Assembly: GCF_030865425.1 (NCBI RefSeq)
Contig: NZ_JAVFCB010000001.1
Location: 483,482 to 547,481 of the forward strand
Direction: 5' to 3'
Length of the DNA: 64,000 bases
Source: Microbacterium capsulatum
Lineage (GTDB): Bacteria > Actinomycetota > Actinomycetes > Actinomycetales > Microbacteriaceae
Shown here: positions 17,818 to 29,586 of the stretch, piece after piece
Numbering within the stretch: position 1 is the first letter of the stretch
Layout: the number at the start of each line of letters is the position of its first letter
Translations under genes and position numbers: made by a program
Notes under the pieces: generated by a model
Databases searched by the model: none
What the model was told of the DNA's origin: nothing
The model's input: only the letters and a program-made list of their open reading frames with translations

Positions 17818-19341
17818 TCAGCCCTCGAGCGCGCTCAACCAGGCGCGACGGGCCTCGAGCGCCTCGGTCGCCTGCTTCAGCGCCTTCGCGTCACCCGACT
17901 TCTCGGCGGCGTCGCGCTCGGCCTCGAGCTTCTCGATGGCCTGCACGAGCTGCTCGCTCATGGCACCGGCGCGGGCCTTCGTCTCCGGGTTGTTGCGCTT
18001 CCAGTCGACGTCCTCGCGGCCCTTGAGCTCCTGCTCGATCGCGCGCAGGCGGTCGTCGAGCGCACGCTCCTTCTCACGCGGGAAGATCCGGCCGACCTCG
18101 TCCCACTGGCGCTGGATCCGGGTGAGCAGCGACCGCGCCTTCGCGAGATTCGCCTCCTCCGTGACGGCCTTCGCCTCATCGAGCAGAGCCGTGCGGGCCT
18201 CGATGCGCGGGGCGGACTCCGCCTCGGTCGCGGCGGACTGCTCGGCACGGGCCGAGTACAGTGCGTCGCCGGCGGCCTTGAACCGGGCCCAGAGCGCGTC
18301 GTCGGCCTTGCGGCCGGCGCGGCCCGCGGCCTTCCACTCGTCGAGCAGCCCGCGGTAGGCGGGGATCCCGTCGACGCCCTTGGGCGCGAGGGCCTCGGCC
18401 CGCTCCACGAGACGCGCCTTGCGGTCGCGCGCGGCCTTGTGGGTCTCGTCGAGCTCCGCGTAGAACGCGCGGCGCTGACGATCGACCGTGGCGCGGGCGT
18501 CACGGAAGCGCTTCCAGAGCTGGTTCGCGGCGCCCTTCGGCAGGCGCGGGCCGTTCTGCTGGTGGCTCTGCCACGCGTCGAACAGCGCGCCCATCTCCTC
18601 GGTGACCTTCTTCCACTGCACGGAGGAGAGGTCCTGGGCCGCGATGGCCTCGGAGCGCTCGACGAGGACGGTGCGCTCGGCGATCGCGGCATCGACCGCG
18701 GCCTTGGCCTCCTCGGCCTCGGCGGCGGACGCGTCGGCGAGCGAGGCGGTGAGGGCGTCGAGCCGGCCGCGGAGACCGGCGAGATCGCCCACGGCGGCGG
18801 CGTCGGTGACCTCGGCCACGAGGTGCGCCGCCTGCTTGGCGAGGTCGCCCGCGGTGGCACCGCCAGACTCCTTGCGCTGCTCGAGGGTGTTCACCTTGAA
18901 CGCCAGGTCGTCGTACTTGCGCGCGAAGTAGGCGAGCGCCTCGGCCGGCGTCCCGTCGGGGTACTGGCCGACCACGCGCCACGTCTCGCCCTCGCGGACC
19001 GACACGGTGCCGTCGTCCTCGACGCGGCCCCACTCGGATGCGTCGACCGAACTCACCGGAGCGGGTGCGGCCGGGGCCGCGGGCACGACGGGGCGGATCG
19101 GGGAGGCCGGCGGGCGGGGCATCGCGGGCGGGCGCGGGGCCGGCACGGCGGCGGCGGGCGCCGGCGTCGCCGCGGGCGCCTCCTCGCCGGCCGGAGCTTC
19201 GTCGCTCGTCGGCGCGGACCCGGTCTCGGGCGTCTCGTCGGCCGCGGGCTCGGGCGTCTCGTCGGCCGCGGGCTCGGGGCTGTTCGCGGACTCGGCGTCG
19301 GTGGTGGGCTCTTCGTTGTTCGTGGGCTCTTCGGCAGACAC
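17818..19341 (-). CDS. DUF349 domain protein
   Basis: The 507-residue protein starts with about 120 residues of acidic, Pro/Ala-rich low complexity, including a near-repeat of PAADETPE. It continues as a long helical region with repeated DUF349 units, visible as W..(F)R.A.D.. patterns such as LWKRFRDARATVDRQRRAFY and LWARFKAAGDALYSARAEQ. DUF349 proteins are abundant in actinobacteria and their function is not established; the heptad-rich helices suggest coiled coils. I chose the GTG at 19341 because AAGGAG stands seven bases before it; a longer frame adds 15 residues without a ribosome-binding site. Confidence 0.82.
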   Translation of the reverse strand: MSAEEPTNNEEPTTDAESANSPEPAADETPEPAADETPETGSAPTSDEAPAGEEAPAATPAPAAAVPAPRPPAMPRPPASPIRPVVPAAPAAPAPVSSVDASEWGRVEDDGTVSVREGETWRVVGQYPDGTPAEALAYFARKYDDLAFKVNTLEQRKESGGATAGDLAKQAAHLVAEVTDAAAVGDLAGLRGRLDALTASLADASAAEAEEAKAAVDAAIAERTVLVERSEAIAAQDLSSVQWKKVTEEMGALFDAWQSHQQNGPRLPKGAANQLWKRFRDARATVDRQRRAFYAELDETHKAARDRKARLVERAEALAPKGVDGIPAYRGLLDEWKAAGRAGRKADDALWARFKAAGDALYSARAEQSAATEAESAPRIEARTALLDEAKAVTEEANLAKARSLLTRIQRQWDEVGRIFPREKERALDDRLRAIEQELKGREDVDWKRNNPETKARAGAMSEQLVQAIEKLEAERDAAEKSGDAKALKQATEALEARRAWLSALEG

Positions 19342-19447
19342 GGTGAACTCCTTGCGCGGGCATGCCGCGGGAGGCGGAAAGGACATCGTCCAGCCTAGTA
19401 CGCGGGCCGCGCGGGGGAGAGGCCGGTTGCGGCGGCGCGCCCTCGTG

Positions 19448-19747
19448 TCAGGGTGCGGGAGACGGAGCCGGCGTCCCGGGCGCGGCCGACGGGGCGGGCG
19501 CGGTCGGGGTCGAGGTCACGGTGGGCGTCGGCTTCGGCGCGGGAGCCGTCACCTGCGCGTGCACCACCTGGCTGACGACCGCCGCGATGACGATCAGGGA
19601 CCCGGCGACGACCGCGATCGTGTTGTCGCGGACCCGGCGGCGCACGGTCCCGGTGTGCCAGTCCCGTCGCGCGGTGTGCAGTCGCAGACGCTCCTGCTCG
19701 ACGCGAGCGCGCTGCTCGCGGGCGTTCGTCGGGCGGCGACCGGCCAT
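19448..19747 (-). CDS. small single-pass membrane protein
   Basis: A 99-residue protein with a basic N-terminal half (MAGRRPTNAREQRARVEQER), one hydrophobic helix near residues 44-62 (IAVVAGSLIVIAAVVSQVVH) and an extracellular Pro/Ala/Thr tail. The ATG at 19747 has a strong AGGAGG upstream and a TAGGCT -10 box at 19774-19779. No family is recognised. It lies divergent to rarA and upstream of the DUF349 gene on the same strand. Confidence 0.7.
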   Translation of the reverse strand: MAGRRPTNAREQRARVEQERLRLHTARRDWHTGTVRRRVRDNTIAVVAGSLIVIAAVVSQVVHAQVTAPAPKPTPTVTSTPTAPAPSAAPGTPAPSPAP

Positions 19748-19833
19748 GGATCCTCCTGGGATGTCGAGGATCGAGCCTAGCGTGCGGACGTCTGCCGTCC
19801 GCGCAGGGATCAGGGGATGTCGGCGCGCCCGGA

Positions 19834-19839
19834 TAGCCT
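19834..19839 (+). promoter_or_regulatory. -10 box for leaderless rarA
   Basis: TAGCCT ends six bases before the rarA ATG with no Shine-Dalgarno sequence. Confidence 0.55.
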
Positions 19840-19845
19840 GGACGC

Positions 19846-21183
19846 ATGACCCCTTCCGCGCCGCTGATGTCCGGCCAGACGCCGCTCGCGGTGCGGATGC
19901 GGCCGATCTCACTGGACGAGGTCGCAGGTCAGCAGCACCTGCTGCGCCCCGGATCGCCGATCGTGACCCTCGCGGATCCGGCGGCGAAGACCGCCGCGAG
20001 CGTGTCGATGATCCTGTGGGGGCCGCCCGGGACGGGCAAGACCACCCTGGCGCAGGCGATCGCCCGGTCCTCGGGCCGGCGTTTCGTCGAGCTCTCCGCG
20101 ATCACCGCCGGCGTCAAGGACGTGCGCGAGGTCATGCAGGAGGCGCTCACGCAGCGCGATCTGTACGGGCAGTCGACGATCCTCTTCCTCGACGAGATCC
20201 ACCGGTTCACGAAGGCCCAGCAGGACGCCCTGCTGCCCGGCGTCGAGAACGGCTGGGTGATCCTCATCGCGGCCACCACCGAGAACCCGTCGTTCTCGGT
20301 CATCTCTCCGCTGCTGTCCCGCTCCCTGCTGCTCACGCTGCAGCCGCTCACCGACGACGACATCGCACTGCTCATCGACCGCGCCGTCGCCGACCCGCGG
20401 GGCCTCAACGGCCGGGCGTCGGTCGAGGAGTCCGCGCGGGCGGCCCTGGTCCGCCTGGCCTCGGGCGACGCGCGGCGCGCGCTGACCGGACTCGAGGCCG
20501 CCGCGGCGGTCGCCGCCTCGCCCGATCGGCTCACCGAGGACGAGACGCCGACGATCACCGACGACGACGTGGCCCAGGCGGTCGACCGGGCGCTGCTGCG
20601 CTATGACCGGCAGGGCGATGAGCACTACGACGTCATCAGCGCCTTCATCAAGTCGATCCGCGGATCCGATGTCGATGCGGCCGTGCATTACCTCGCCCGG
20701 ATGATCGAGGCGGGGGAGGATCCCCGGTTCATCGCCCGCCGGCTGGTGATCTCGGCCGCGGAGGACATCGGACTCGCGGATCCGCAGGCGCTCGTGATCG
20801 CCGTCGCGGCCGCCGACGCCGTGGCGTTCATCGGGATGCCGGAGGGGCGGATCCCGCTCGCCGAGGCCACCGTGTACCTCGCGACCACTGCGAAGTCGAA
20901 CGCCGCGTACGTGGCGATCGACGCCGCCATCGCCGACGTGCGCGCGGGCGGATTCGGCCGGGTCCCGGTGCACCTGCGCGATGCGCACTACCCGGGCGCG
21001 AAGCGGCTCGGGCACGGCAAGGGCTACCGCTACCCGCACGACAGCGAGGCCGGGATCCTGCCGCAGCAGTACCTTCCGGACGAGCTGCGCGGTCGGCAGT
21101 ACTACCGCCCCAAGGCGCTCGGCGTCGAGCGCGACGTGCAGGCCCGGCTGGAGCGGATCCGACGCATCCTCGGCGAGGGGTGA
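19846..21183 (+). CDS. rarA: replication-associated recombination ATPase RarA (MgsA)
   Basis: The 445-residue AAA+ protein acts at stalled replication forks. Visible: LAVRMRPISLDEVAGQQHLL near the start, Walker A GPPGTGKTTLAQAIA (near residue 60), Walker B LFLDEIHRF (near 111), sensor ATTENPSFSVISPLLSR (near 140), and the C-terminal tetramerisation region with PEGRIPLAEATVYLA. It resembles clamp-loader subunits and the RuvB family. The ATG at 19846 is favoured by its six-base distance from TAGCCT. Confidence 0.94.
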   Translation: MTPSAPLMSGQTPLAVRMRPISLDEVAGQQHLLRPGSPIVTLADPAAKTAASVSMILWGPPGTGKTTLAQAIARSSGRRFVELSAITAGVKDVREVMQEALTQRDLYGQSTILFLDEIHRFTKAQQDALLPGVENGWVILIAATTENPSFSVISPLLSRSLLLTLQPLTDDDIALLIDRAVADPRGLNGRASVEESARAALVRLASGDARRALTGLEAAAAVAASPDRLTEDETPTITDDDVAQAVDRALLRYDRQGDEHYDVISAFIKSIRGSDVDAAVHYLARMIEAGEDPRFIARRLVISAAEDIGLADPQALVIAVAAADAVAFIGMPEGRIPLAEATVYLATTAKSNAAYVAIDAAIADVRAGGFGRVPVHLRDAHYPGAKRLGHGKGYRYPHDSEAGILPQQYLPDELRGRQYYRPKALGVERDVQARLERIRRILGEG

Positions 21184-21376
21184 CGGCCGCGCCCCTGAGG
21201 ACGGGCGCTCGGGCGCGGTCTGATAGCATGGATCGGCTCGAAACCGAGTTTTCGGGCATCTCTCCATTCCTGCACCACCCTTCCGATCGCCCCGGCGTGC
21301 GTTCGAAAGGGGCGGAACCGAGACGATACGTCCGCGAGCCGTGATCGTCACGGCCGCGTCATGGAAGGAACACTTC
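21184..21376 (+). promoter_or_regulatory. promoter and long leader of rpsD
   Basis: This gene-free stretch holds a TAGCAT -10 box (21224-21229), giving a leader of roughly 140 bases. Near its 5' end CTCG (21237-21240) can pair with CGAG (21245-21248), or CCGA with the following TCGG, so two alternative small hairpins are possible. Ribosomal protein S4 controls its own synthesis in other bacteria, but no known S4-leader family can be recognised here. Confidence 0.4.
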
Positions 21377-22006
21377 GTGGTCACGAAGTCCCAGGACCGC
21401 CGCAAGGTCCGTCTCAGCCGCGCCCTCGGCGTGGCGCTCACCCCCAAGGCCGCCCGCTACCTCGAGAAGCGTCCCTACGCTCCGGGCGAGCACGGCCGCA
21501 CCAAGCGCAAGGCCGACAGCGACTTCGCCGTCCGTCTGCGTGAGAAGCAGCGTCTGCGCGAGCAGTACGGCATCCGCGAGAAGCAGCTGGTCATCCAGTT
21601 CAAGGAGGCCCGTCGCAAGGATGGTCTGACCGGTGAGAACCTCGTCGAGCAGCTCGAGATGCGTCTGGACGCGCTCGTGCTCCGCGCCGGCTTCGCCCGC
21701 ACCACGGCGCAGGCCCGCCAGCTCGTCGTGCACCGTCACATCCTCGTCGACGGTGAGCTCGTCGACCGCCCGTCCTTCCGCGTGAAGCCGGGTCAGCTCA
21801 TCCACGTCAAGCCCAAGAGCGAGGCTCTCGAGCCCTTCCAGGTGGCGGCCGCCGGCGGTCACGCCGAGGTCCTGCCGAACATTCCGGCCTACCTCGAGGT
21901 CGAGCTCGACAAGCTGCAGGCCCGTCTGGTCCGTCGCCCGAAGCGCTCCGAGGTCCCCGTGACCTGCGACGTGCAGCTGGTCGTCGAGTACTACGCCGCG
22001 CGATAA
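21377..22006 (+). CDS. rpsD: 30S ribosomal protein S4
   Basis: The 209-residue protein is an early-assembling 16S rRNA-binding protein of the small subunit. MVTKSQDRRKVRLSRALG, the RPYAPGEHGRTKRKADSDFA segment and the S4 RNA-binding domain (MRLDALVLRAGFARTTAQAR, LVDGELVDRPSFRVKPGQLI) are visible. I chose the GTG at 21377 because it gives the usual N-terminus and follows GGAAGGAAC by about eight bases; an upstream GTG at 21341 adds 12 atypical residues. No zinc-knuckle cysteines are present, so this is the Cys-minus form. A terminator follows. Confidence 0.97.
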   Translation: MVTKSQDRRKVRLSRALGVALTPKAARYLEKRPYAPGEHGRTKRKADSDFAVRLREKQRLREQYGIREKQLVIQFKEARRKDGLTGENLVEQLEMRLDALVLRAGFARTTAQARQLVVHRHILVDGELVDRPSFRVKPGQLIHVKPKSEALEPFQVAAAGGHAEVLPNIPAYLEVELDKLQARLVRRPKRSEVPVTCDVQLVVEYYAAR

Positions 22007-22029
22007 GCACAGCCGATACTGCGAACACA

Positions 22030-22067
22030 CCGAGGAGGCGTCGGGGGTATCCCCGGCGCCTCCTCGG
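22030..22067 (+). terminator. rpsD terminator
   Basis: CCGAGGAGGCG (22030-22040) pairs perfectly with CGCCTCCTCGG (22057-22067), with further GGGG/CCCC pairing inside and a weak T-rich stretch after it. Confidence 0.7.
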
Positions 22068-22126
22068 CGTTTGCGCATACGATGGAACCCGCCGTGACGT
22101 GCGGCACCGGAAGCGGAGGTGGAGGC

Positions 22127-22318
22127 ATGAAGAGCCTGGCGTGGTTCCTCATCGGCGTGATCGGCGGCTTCGTCGCCGCGCACTTCCTGAACAAGGACCC
22201 TCGCGGGCACGACATCCTCGCCGAGGTGGACAACCGGATCAACGAGTTCACCGGTATCCTCGGCGACGCGTTCCGCGCGCAGGAGGCACGTCTCACCCGG
22301 GACAGCACCGCGGACTGA
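22127..22318 (+). CDS. small membrane-anchored protein upstream of alaS
   Basis: A 63-residue protein begins with one membrane helix (MKSLAWFLIGVIGGFVAAHFL) and continues with a soluble helix. GGAGGTGGAGG precedes the ATG at 22127. Small proteins of this kind sit between rpsD and alaS in related actinobacteria. The function is not known. A TACGAT box at 22078-22083 may be its promoter and would also serve alaS. Confidence 0.75.
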   Translation: MKSLAWFLIGVIGGFVAAHFLNKDPRGHDILAEVDNRINEFTGILGDAFRAQEARLTRDSTAD

Positions 22319-22388
22319 CGCGGATCCCTCACCCTCTCCGAACCGAGCGCCGTCCGGCGCGCCACAGATCAAGGACCCCTCGACGAGC

Positions 22389-25045
<2,657 letters not shown>

Positions 25046-25049
<4 letters not shown>

Positions 25050-25519
25050 CCGGGTTCCGACGGGGAGTGCGGCTCGGCATCGATGTCGGGCGGGCCAGGA
25101 TCGGCGTGTCCCGGTGCGATCCGGACGGGATGCTCGCGGTGCCGGTGGAGACGGTGCCGCGCGGCGACGAGTCCGTCTCGCGGATCCTGCAGCTCGTCGC
25201 GGAGTACGAGCCGCTCGAGCTGCTCGTCGGCCTGCCGATCAACATGCGCGGCGAGGACACCCCGTCGACCGCCGACGCGCGTGAGTTCGCGCACGCCCTC
25301 GCGGCGGCGTCGGGGCTGGCCGTGCGGCTCATCGACGAACGGCTGAGCACGGTCACCGCTCATCAGGCGCTGCGCGCCTCGGGGCGCAGTCAGCGCGAGT
25401 CTCGCGGCGTGATCGACCAGGCCGCCGCGGTCGTGCTGCTGCAGCAGGCGATCGACACCGAGAAGAACACCGGATCGCCCGCCGGCACCGCCCTGATTCT
25501 CGACGAGGAGAGCCACTGA
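25046..25519 (+). CDS. ruvX: putative pre-16S rRNA nuclease RuvX/YqgF
   Basis: The 157-residue RNase H-fold protein matches YqgF, which processes the 5' end of 16S rRNA in Escherichia coli and was earlier named a Holliday junction resolvase. GIDVGRARIGVSRCDPDGML near residue 11 carries the catalytic Asp; LLVGLPINMRG near 62 and LIDERLSTVTAHQAL near 96 carry further conserved acidic residues. GTGA overlap with alaS and TGATG overlap with mltG place it in a tightly coupled operon. Confidence 0.94.
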
Positions 25520-27003
25520 TGTCCGACCGGGAAGAGTCCGCCGGCGGCGAGAAGCCGGACCTGTTCGGTGCGCTGCCCGATCCCCAGGTCCAGGTCCCGC
25601 GCCCGGCGGAGAGCCCCGCGGTCCCCGGATCCCGGCGTGCCGCGCGCGAGGCCGCTGAGGCCCAGCAGGCGGCGGGCGCCCCGAGGACGACGCCGATCCC
25701 GCAGCCGACGACCAGCCCGCAACCGGCCGGTCCCGCCCCGGCGGTCGTGCCCGCTTCGCCCGCCGGATCCGCGACACCGACCGATCCCGCCCCCGCGGTC
25801 GGGGCCGCGGCGGCGGCGCTCACCGAGCCGGCACCCGAGCCGGCCCCGGCGCACCCCCACCACGACGTTCACTCCACGCTCGAAGCGCTCTTCCACCACT
25901 CACCGGACGCCTCGGCGCCCGCGAAGCCAAGGCGGAAGAGGCGCCGCGGCTGCTTCACGGCCCTCGTCATCGTGTTCGTGCTGCTCGGCGGCGCGGCGGG
26001 CGGCGGCCTGTGGGTGTGGAACACCTACGGCGCGAAGATCAGCGAGACGATGGGCTGGGGCCCGTCCAAGGACTACGAGGCCGGACAGGCGACCGGCCAG
26101 GCTCTCGTCACGATCAACAAGGGCGACGGCGGGCAGCAGGTCTCCACCGCGCTCTACAAGGCCGGGGTGACGAAGACCCAGGACGTGTTCTACAACATGC
26201 TCGTCAAGAACGGCACCGTGAACACGTTCTACCCGGGGGTCTACCACCTGCAGAACAAGATGACCGCGGCCGCCGCCCTGAAGGCGCTGAACGACCCCAA
26301 GAACAAGATGCAGAACTCTGCGCTCATCCCCGAGGGCTACACGGTAGACGCGACGATCCAGCGGATCTCGCAGAGCGTGGACGTGCCGCTCGCCGACCTG
26401 CAGGCGGCGGTCAAGAACCCGGCCGACTACGGCGTCAACGCGCCGTCCCTCGAGGGCTGGCTGTTCCCCGCGCTGTACGAGTTCGGGCCCGGCGCCACCG
26501 CGAAGGACATCGTCGGCACCCTCGTGAAGCGCACCAGGGACTCCCTGGCGGCGGCCAACGTGCCCGCTGCGGACCAGCAGCGCGTGCTCACGATCGCGTC
26601 GATCGTGCAGCGCGAGGCACGGCAGGAGGCCGACTTCTACAAGGTGTCGCGCGTGATCGCGAACCGGCTCGCGCAGGGCATGAAGCTGCAGATGGATTCG
26701 ACCGCCCAGTACGGCTACCACGAGCTGAACGCGGGCACCGCCAGCACCTCGGAGGCGGCCCAGCACAACGACAACCCGTGGAACACGTACGTGATCGACG
26801 GACTGCCGAAGACGCCGATCGCGAACCCCGGGGACAAGGCGATCGACGCGGCCATGCATCCCGTCGCGGGATCCTGGCTGTACTTCGTGACGGTGAACAT
26901 GGACACCGGGGAGACGATCTTCAGCACCACCTACGCCGACCAGCAGAAGGCCGTCTCGCAGATGCAGGACTGGTGCAAGGCGCACCCGGACTCCGGCTGC
27001 TGA
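25519..27003 (+). CDS. mltG: endolytic murein transglycosylase MltG
   Basis: The 494-residue protein has a long Pro/Ala-rich cytoplasmic region (residues 1-140), one membrane helix (about 145-167, after a KPRRKRRRGC basic anchor) and an extracellular YceG-like domain. The catalytic Glu lies in ASIVQREARQEADFYKVSRV (near residue 365), followed by LQMDSTAQYG and TYVIDGLPKTPIANPG. MltG cuts nascent glycan strands and sets their length. The N-terminal extension is typical of actinobacterial versions. It overlaps ruvX by one base and aroE follows four bases after its stop. Confidence 0.94.
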   Translation: MSDREESAGGEKPDLFGALPDPQVQVPRPAESPAVPGSRRAAREAAEAQQAAGAPRTTPIPQPTTSPQPAGPAPAVVPASPAGSATPTDPAPAVGAAAAALTEPAPEPAPAHPHHDVHSTLEALFHHSPDASAPAKPRRKRRRGCFTALVIVFVLLGGAAGGGLWVWNTYGAKISETMGWGPSKDYEAGQATGQALVTINKGDGGQQVSTALYKAGVTKTQDVFYNMLVKNGTVNTFYPGVYHLQNKMTAAAALKALNDPKNKMQNSALIPEGYTVDATIQRISQSVDVPLADLQAAVKNPADYGVNAPSLEGWLFPALYEFGPGATAKDIVGTLVKRTRDSLAAANVPAADQQRVLTIASIVQREARQEADFYKVSRVIANRLAQGMKLQMDSTAQYGYHELNAGTASTSEAAQHNDNPWNTYVIDGLPKTPIANPGDKAIDAAMHPVAGSWLYFVTVNMDTGETIFSTTYADQQKAVSQMQDWCKAHPDSGC

Positions 27004-27007
27004 CCGC

Positions 27008-27835
27008 ATGACGAACGACGCTTTCCGCCTCGCCGTGTGGGGCGACCCGATCGACCACAGCCGCTCCCCGCAGCTGCACGGCGCCGCGTACGCCGCCCTC
27101 GGGCTGGACTGGGAGTACGGCCGTCGTCGGGTCGACGCGGACGGCTTCGACGACGCGGTGAACAGCCTGGACGGCACCTGGCGAGGGCTCTCGCTCACGA
27201 TGCCGCTCAAGGAGCGCGCCCGGGCCTGGGCCGACACGGTCGACGACGACGCCGCACTCACCGGCGCCGTGAACACCCTGCTGCTGGGCGAGTCCAGCCG
27301 CGGATACAACACGGACGTCGGCGGCCTCGTGCAGGCGCTCAGGGAGAACGGCCTGGGGGAGATCTCGACCGCGCGGATCCTCGGTGCGGGGGCGACCGCC
27401 CGCTCCGCACTCGTCACGCTGGCACGTCTCGGTGCCGGATCCACCGAGATCGTGGCGCGGACGCCGGCGAAGGCCTCTGCGCTCATCGACCTGGCCGAGC
27501 AGCTCGGGATCCGCTGCGTCGCGGTGCCGTTCGGCACGGCCGTCGCCCCCGTCGACGTGACCGTCTCCACCCTGCCGAGCGGCACGGTGCCGGATCCGCA
27601 TGTCGTGTCCGCCCTCGCGTCGAACGGCGGGGCGCTGTTCGACGCCGCCTACGCGCCCTGGCCCTCGGCCCTCGCCGCGGGCTGGAGCGACGCCACGATC
27701 GTCTCCGGCATCGAGATGCTGCTGCAGCAGGCGGTGCTGCAGGTGCGGATCTTCGTGCAGGGCGACCCCGCCGCGCCGCTGCCGGACGAGGCCGCCGTGG
27801 TCGGCGTCATGCGCGCGGCGCTCATGGGAGACTAG
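27008..27835 (+). CDS. aroE: shikimate dehydrogenase (biosynthetic)
   Basis: The 275-residue enzyme reduces 3-dehydroshikimate to shikimate. Shikimate-binding [12 protein letters not shown] (near residue 17) has the two-serine SxS form of Aro[10 protein letters not shown] carries the catalytic Lys (near 66), and [17 protein letters not shown] is the dinucleotide loop. VARTPAKA follows the second strand, matching the basic pattern that selects NADPH. A second, catabolic-type family member lies at 32088-32960. It is first of aroE-aroC-aroK-aroB. Confidence 0.95.
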   Translation: MTNDAFRLAVWGDPIDHSRSPQLHGAAYAALGLDWEYGRRRVDADGFDDAVNSLDGTWRGLSLTMPLKERARAWADTVDDDAALTGAVNTLLLGESSRGYNTDVGGLVQALRENGLGEISTARILGAGATARSALVTLARLGAGSTEIVARTPAKASALIDLAEQLGIRCVAVPFGTAVAPVDVTVSTLPSGTVPDPHVVSALASNGGALFDAAYAPWPSALAAGWSDATIVSGIEMLLQQAVLQVRIFVQGDPAAPLPDEAAVVGVMRAALMGD

Positions 27836-27839
27836 ACGA

Positions 27840-29069
27840 ATGCTCCGCGTGCTCACGGCCGGCGAATCGCACGGCCCCGAACTCATTGCCGTCATGGAGG
27901 GCCTGCCTGCGGGCGTCCCGCTGTCCTCCGAGGCGATCCAGTCCGACCTGCAGCGTCGGAAGCTCGGCTACGGCCGCGGCTCGCGGATGAAGTTCGAGCA
28001 GGACGAGCTCACGATCTCCGGCGGCGTGCGCCACGGCTCCTCCCTGGGCAGCCCGATCGCCCTGCGCATCGGCAACACCGAGTGGCCGAAGTGGGTCGAG
28101 GTGATGAGCCCCGAGCCGGTCGAGCTCACCGAGCGCTCGCGCGGCCGCAGCGCCGCGCTGACCCGCCCCCGCCCGGGCCACGCCGACCTCGTCGGCATGC
28201 AGAAGTACGGCTTCGACGAGGCCCGCCCGATCCTCGAGCGCGCGAGCGCCCGGGAGACGGCCGCCCGCGTCGCGCTCGGCGCCGTCGCCCGCGCGTTCCT
28301 CGGCGAGCTCGGCATCCGACTGGTCAGCCACACGCTGTCCATCGGCCCGGTGCAGGTGCCGGAGGGATCGGCCCTGCCGACGCCCGACGACGTCGACGCG
28401 CTGGACGCGGATCCGCTGCGCTGCTTCGACCCCGCGACGAGCGAGCGGATGGTCGCCGAGGTCGACGCGGCCCGCAAGGACGGCGACACCCTGGGCGGCA
28501 TCGTCGAGGTGCTCGCCTACGGCCTGCCGCCGGGGCTCGGCTCGCACGTGCACTGGGACCGCCGTCTCGACGCGCGACTCGCGTACGCGCTGATGGGCAT
28601 CCAGGCGATCAAGGGCGTCGAGGTCGGCGATGGCTTCGAGACCACCCGCCGACGCGGATCCGCCGCGCACGACGAGCTCTTCGCCACCGACGACGGCATC
28701 ACCCGCGGCTCCGACCGTGCGGGCGGGATCGAGGGCGGCATGTCCACCGGGACCGTGCTGCGCGTTCGCGCGGGCATGAAGCCGATCGCGACCGTCCCGC
28801 ACGCGCTGCGCACGGTCGACGTCGCATCTGGCGAGCAGGCCACCGCGCACCACCAGCGCTCCGACGTGTGCGCCGTGCCCGCGGCGGGCGTCGTCGCCGA
28901 GGCCATGGTCGCGATCGAGCTGGCGAACTCGGTGCTGGAGAAGTTCGGCGGCGACAACGTGGCCGAGACCCGGCGCAACCTCGAGGCGTACCTCGCGGCG
29001 ATCCCCGAGGAGCTGCGCACGACGCCCGCCTCCGAGGCGGCGCTGATCCTGCACGATGAGCTCGGCTGA
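27840..29069 (+). CDS. aroC: chorismate synthase
   Basis: The 409-residue FMN-dependent enzyme makes chorismate from EPSP. The signatures [49 protein letters not shown] (near 115) and [18 protein letters not shown] (near 136) are visible, with [10 protein letters not shown] near 300 and [17 protein letters not shown] near 338. The ATG at 27840 follows GGGAGACTAGACGA. Its last 14 bases contain the aroK start. Confidence 0.97.
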   Translation: MLRVLTAGESHGPELIAVMEGLPAGVPLSSEAIQSDLQRRKLGYGRGSRMKFEQDELTISGGVRHGSSLGSPIALRIGNTEWPKWVEVMSPEPVELTERSRGRSAALTRPRPGHADLVGMQKYGFDEARPILERASARETAARVALGAVARAFLGELGIRLVSHTLSIGPVQVPEGSALPTPDDVDALDADPLRCFDPATSERMVAEVDAARKDGDTLGGIVEVLAYGLPPGLGSHVHWDRRLDARLAYALMGIQAIKGVEVGDGFETTRRRGSAAHDELFATDDGITRGSDRAGGIEGGMSTGTVLRVRAGMKPIATVPHALRTVDVASGEQATAHHQRSDVCAVPAAGVVAEAMVAIELANSVLEKFGGDNVAETRRNLEAYLAAIPEELRTTPASEAALILHDELG

Positions 29070-29586
29070 GCCCGCGATCGTCCTGGTCGGGCCGATGGGG
29101 GCCGGCAAGACCAGCATCGGCCGCCGCGTCGCCCGCGCGCTGGGCACGACGTTCACCGACACCGACAAGCTGATCGTCCGCGACCACGGACCGATCCCCG
29201 AGCTGTTCCGGGAGCACGGCGAGCCGCGCTTCCGGCTGATCGAGCGCGACGCGGTCGCGGAGGCGCTCGAGCGCGGCGGGGTGGTCGCGCTCGGCGGGGG
29301 CGCCGTCATGGACGCGCAGACGCGGGAGCGGCTCGCGGCGCACCGCGTGGTGCTGCTCACCGTGGCCCCGCACATCGTCGCGTCCCGCGTGCTCGGCACG
29401 CCGCGCCCGCTGCTCGCCGGCGAGGATCCGATCGCGGAGTGGAAGCGCATCTACGCCGAACGGCTGCCCGTGTACCGAGCGGTCGCCGACCTGACGCTGG
29501 ACACCTCGTCCGGCCGCCTCTCCGAGATCGTAACGCGGATCGCGGAGTGGGCGCGCAGCGAGGAGAGCACCGAGGAGGACCGATGA
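29056..29586 (+). CDS. aroK: shikimate kinase
   Basis: The 176-residue P-loop kinase phosphorylates shikimate at the 3-hydroxyl. Walker [16 protein letters not shown] (near residue 13), the shikimate-binding Asp in FTDTDKLI (near 35), FRLIERDAV (near 60) and the GGGAVMD loop (near 81) are visible. It begins 14 bases inside aroC and ends in ATGA overlap with aroB. Confidence 0.96.
   Translation: MSSAEPAIVLVGPMGAGKTSIGRRVARALGTTFTDTDKLIVRDHGPIPELFREHGEPRFRLIERDAVAEALERGGVVALGGGAVMDAQTRERLAAHRVVLLTVAPHIVASRVLGTPRPLLAGEDPIAEWKRIYAERLPVYRAVADLTLDTSSGRLSEIVTRIAEWARSEESTEEDR

Noticed and set aside
22319..22388. T-box or other riboswitch before alaS
   Set aside because: The gap is only about 70 bases with no T-box sequence or specifier structure.
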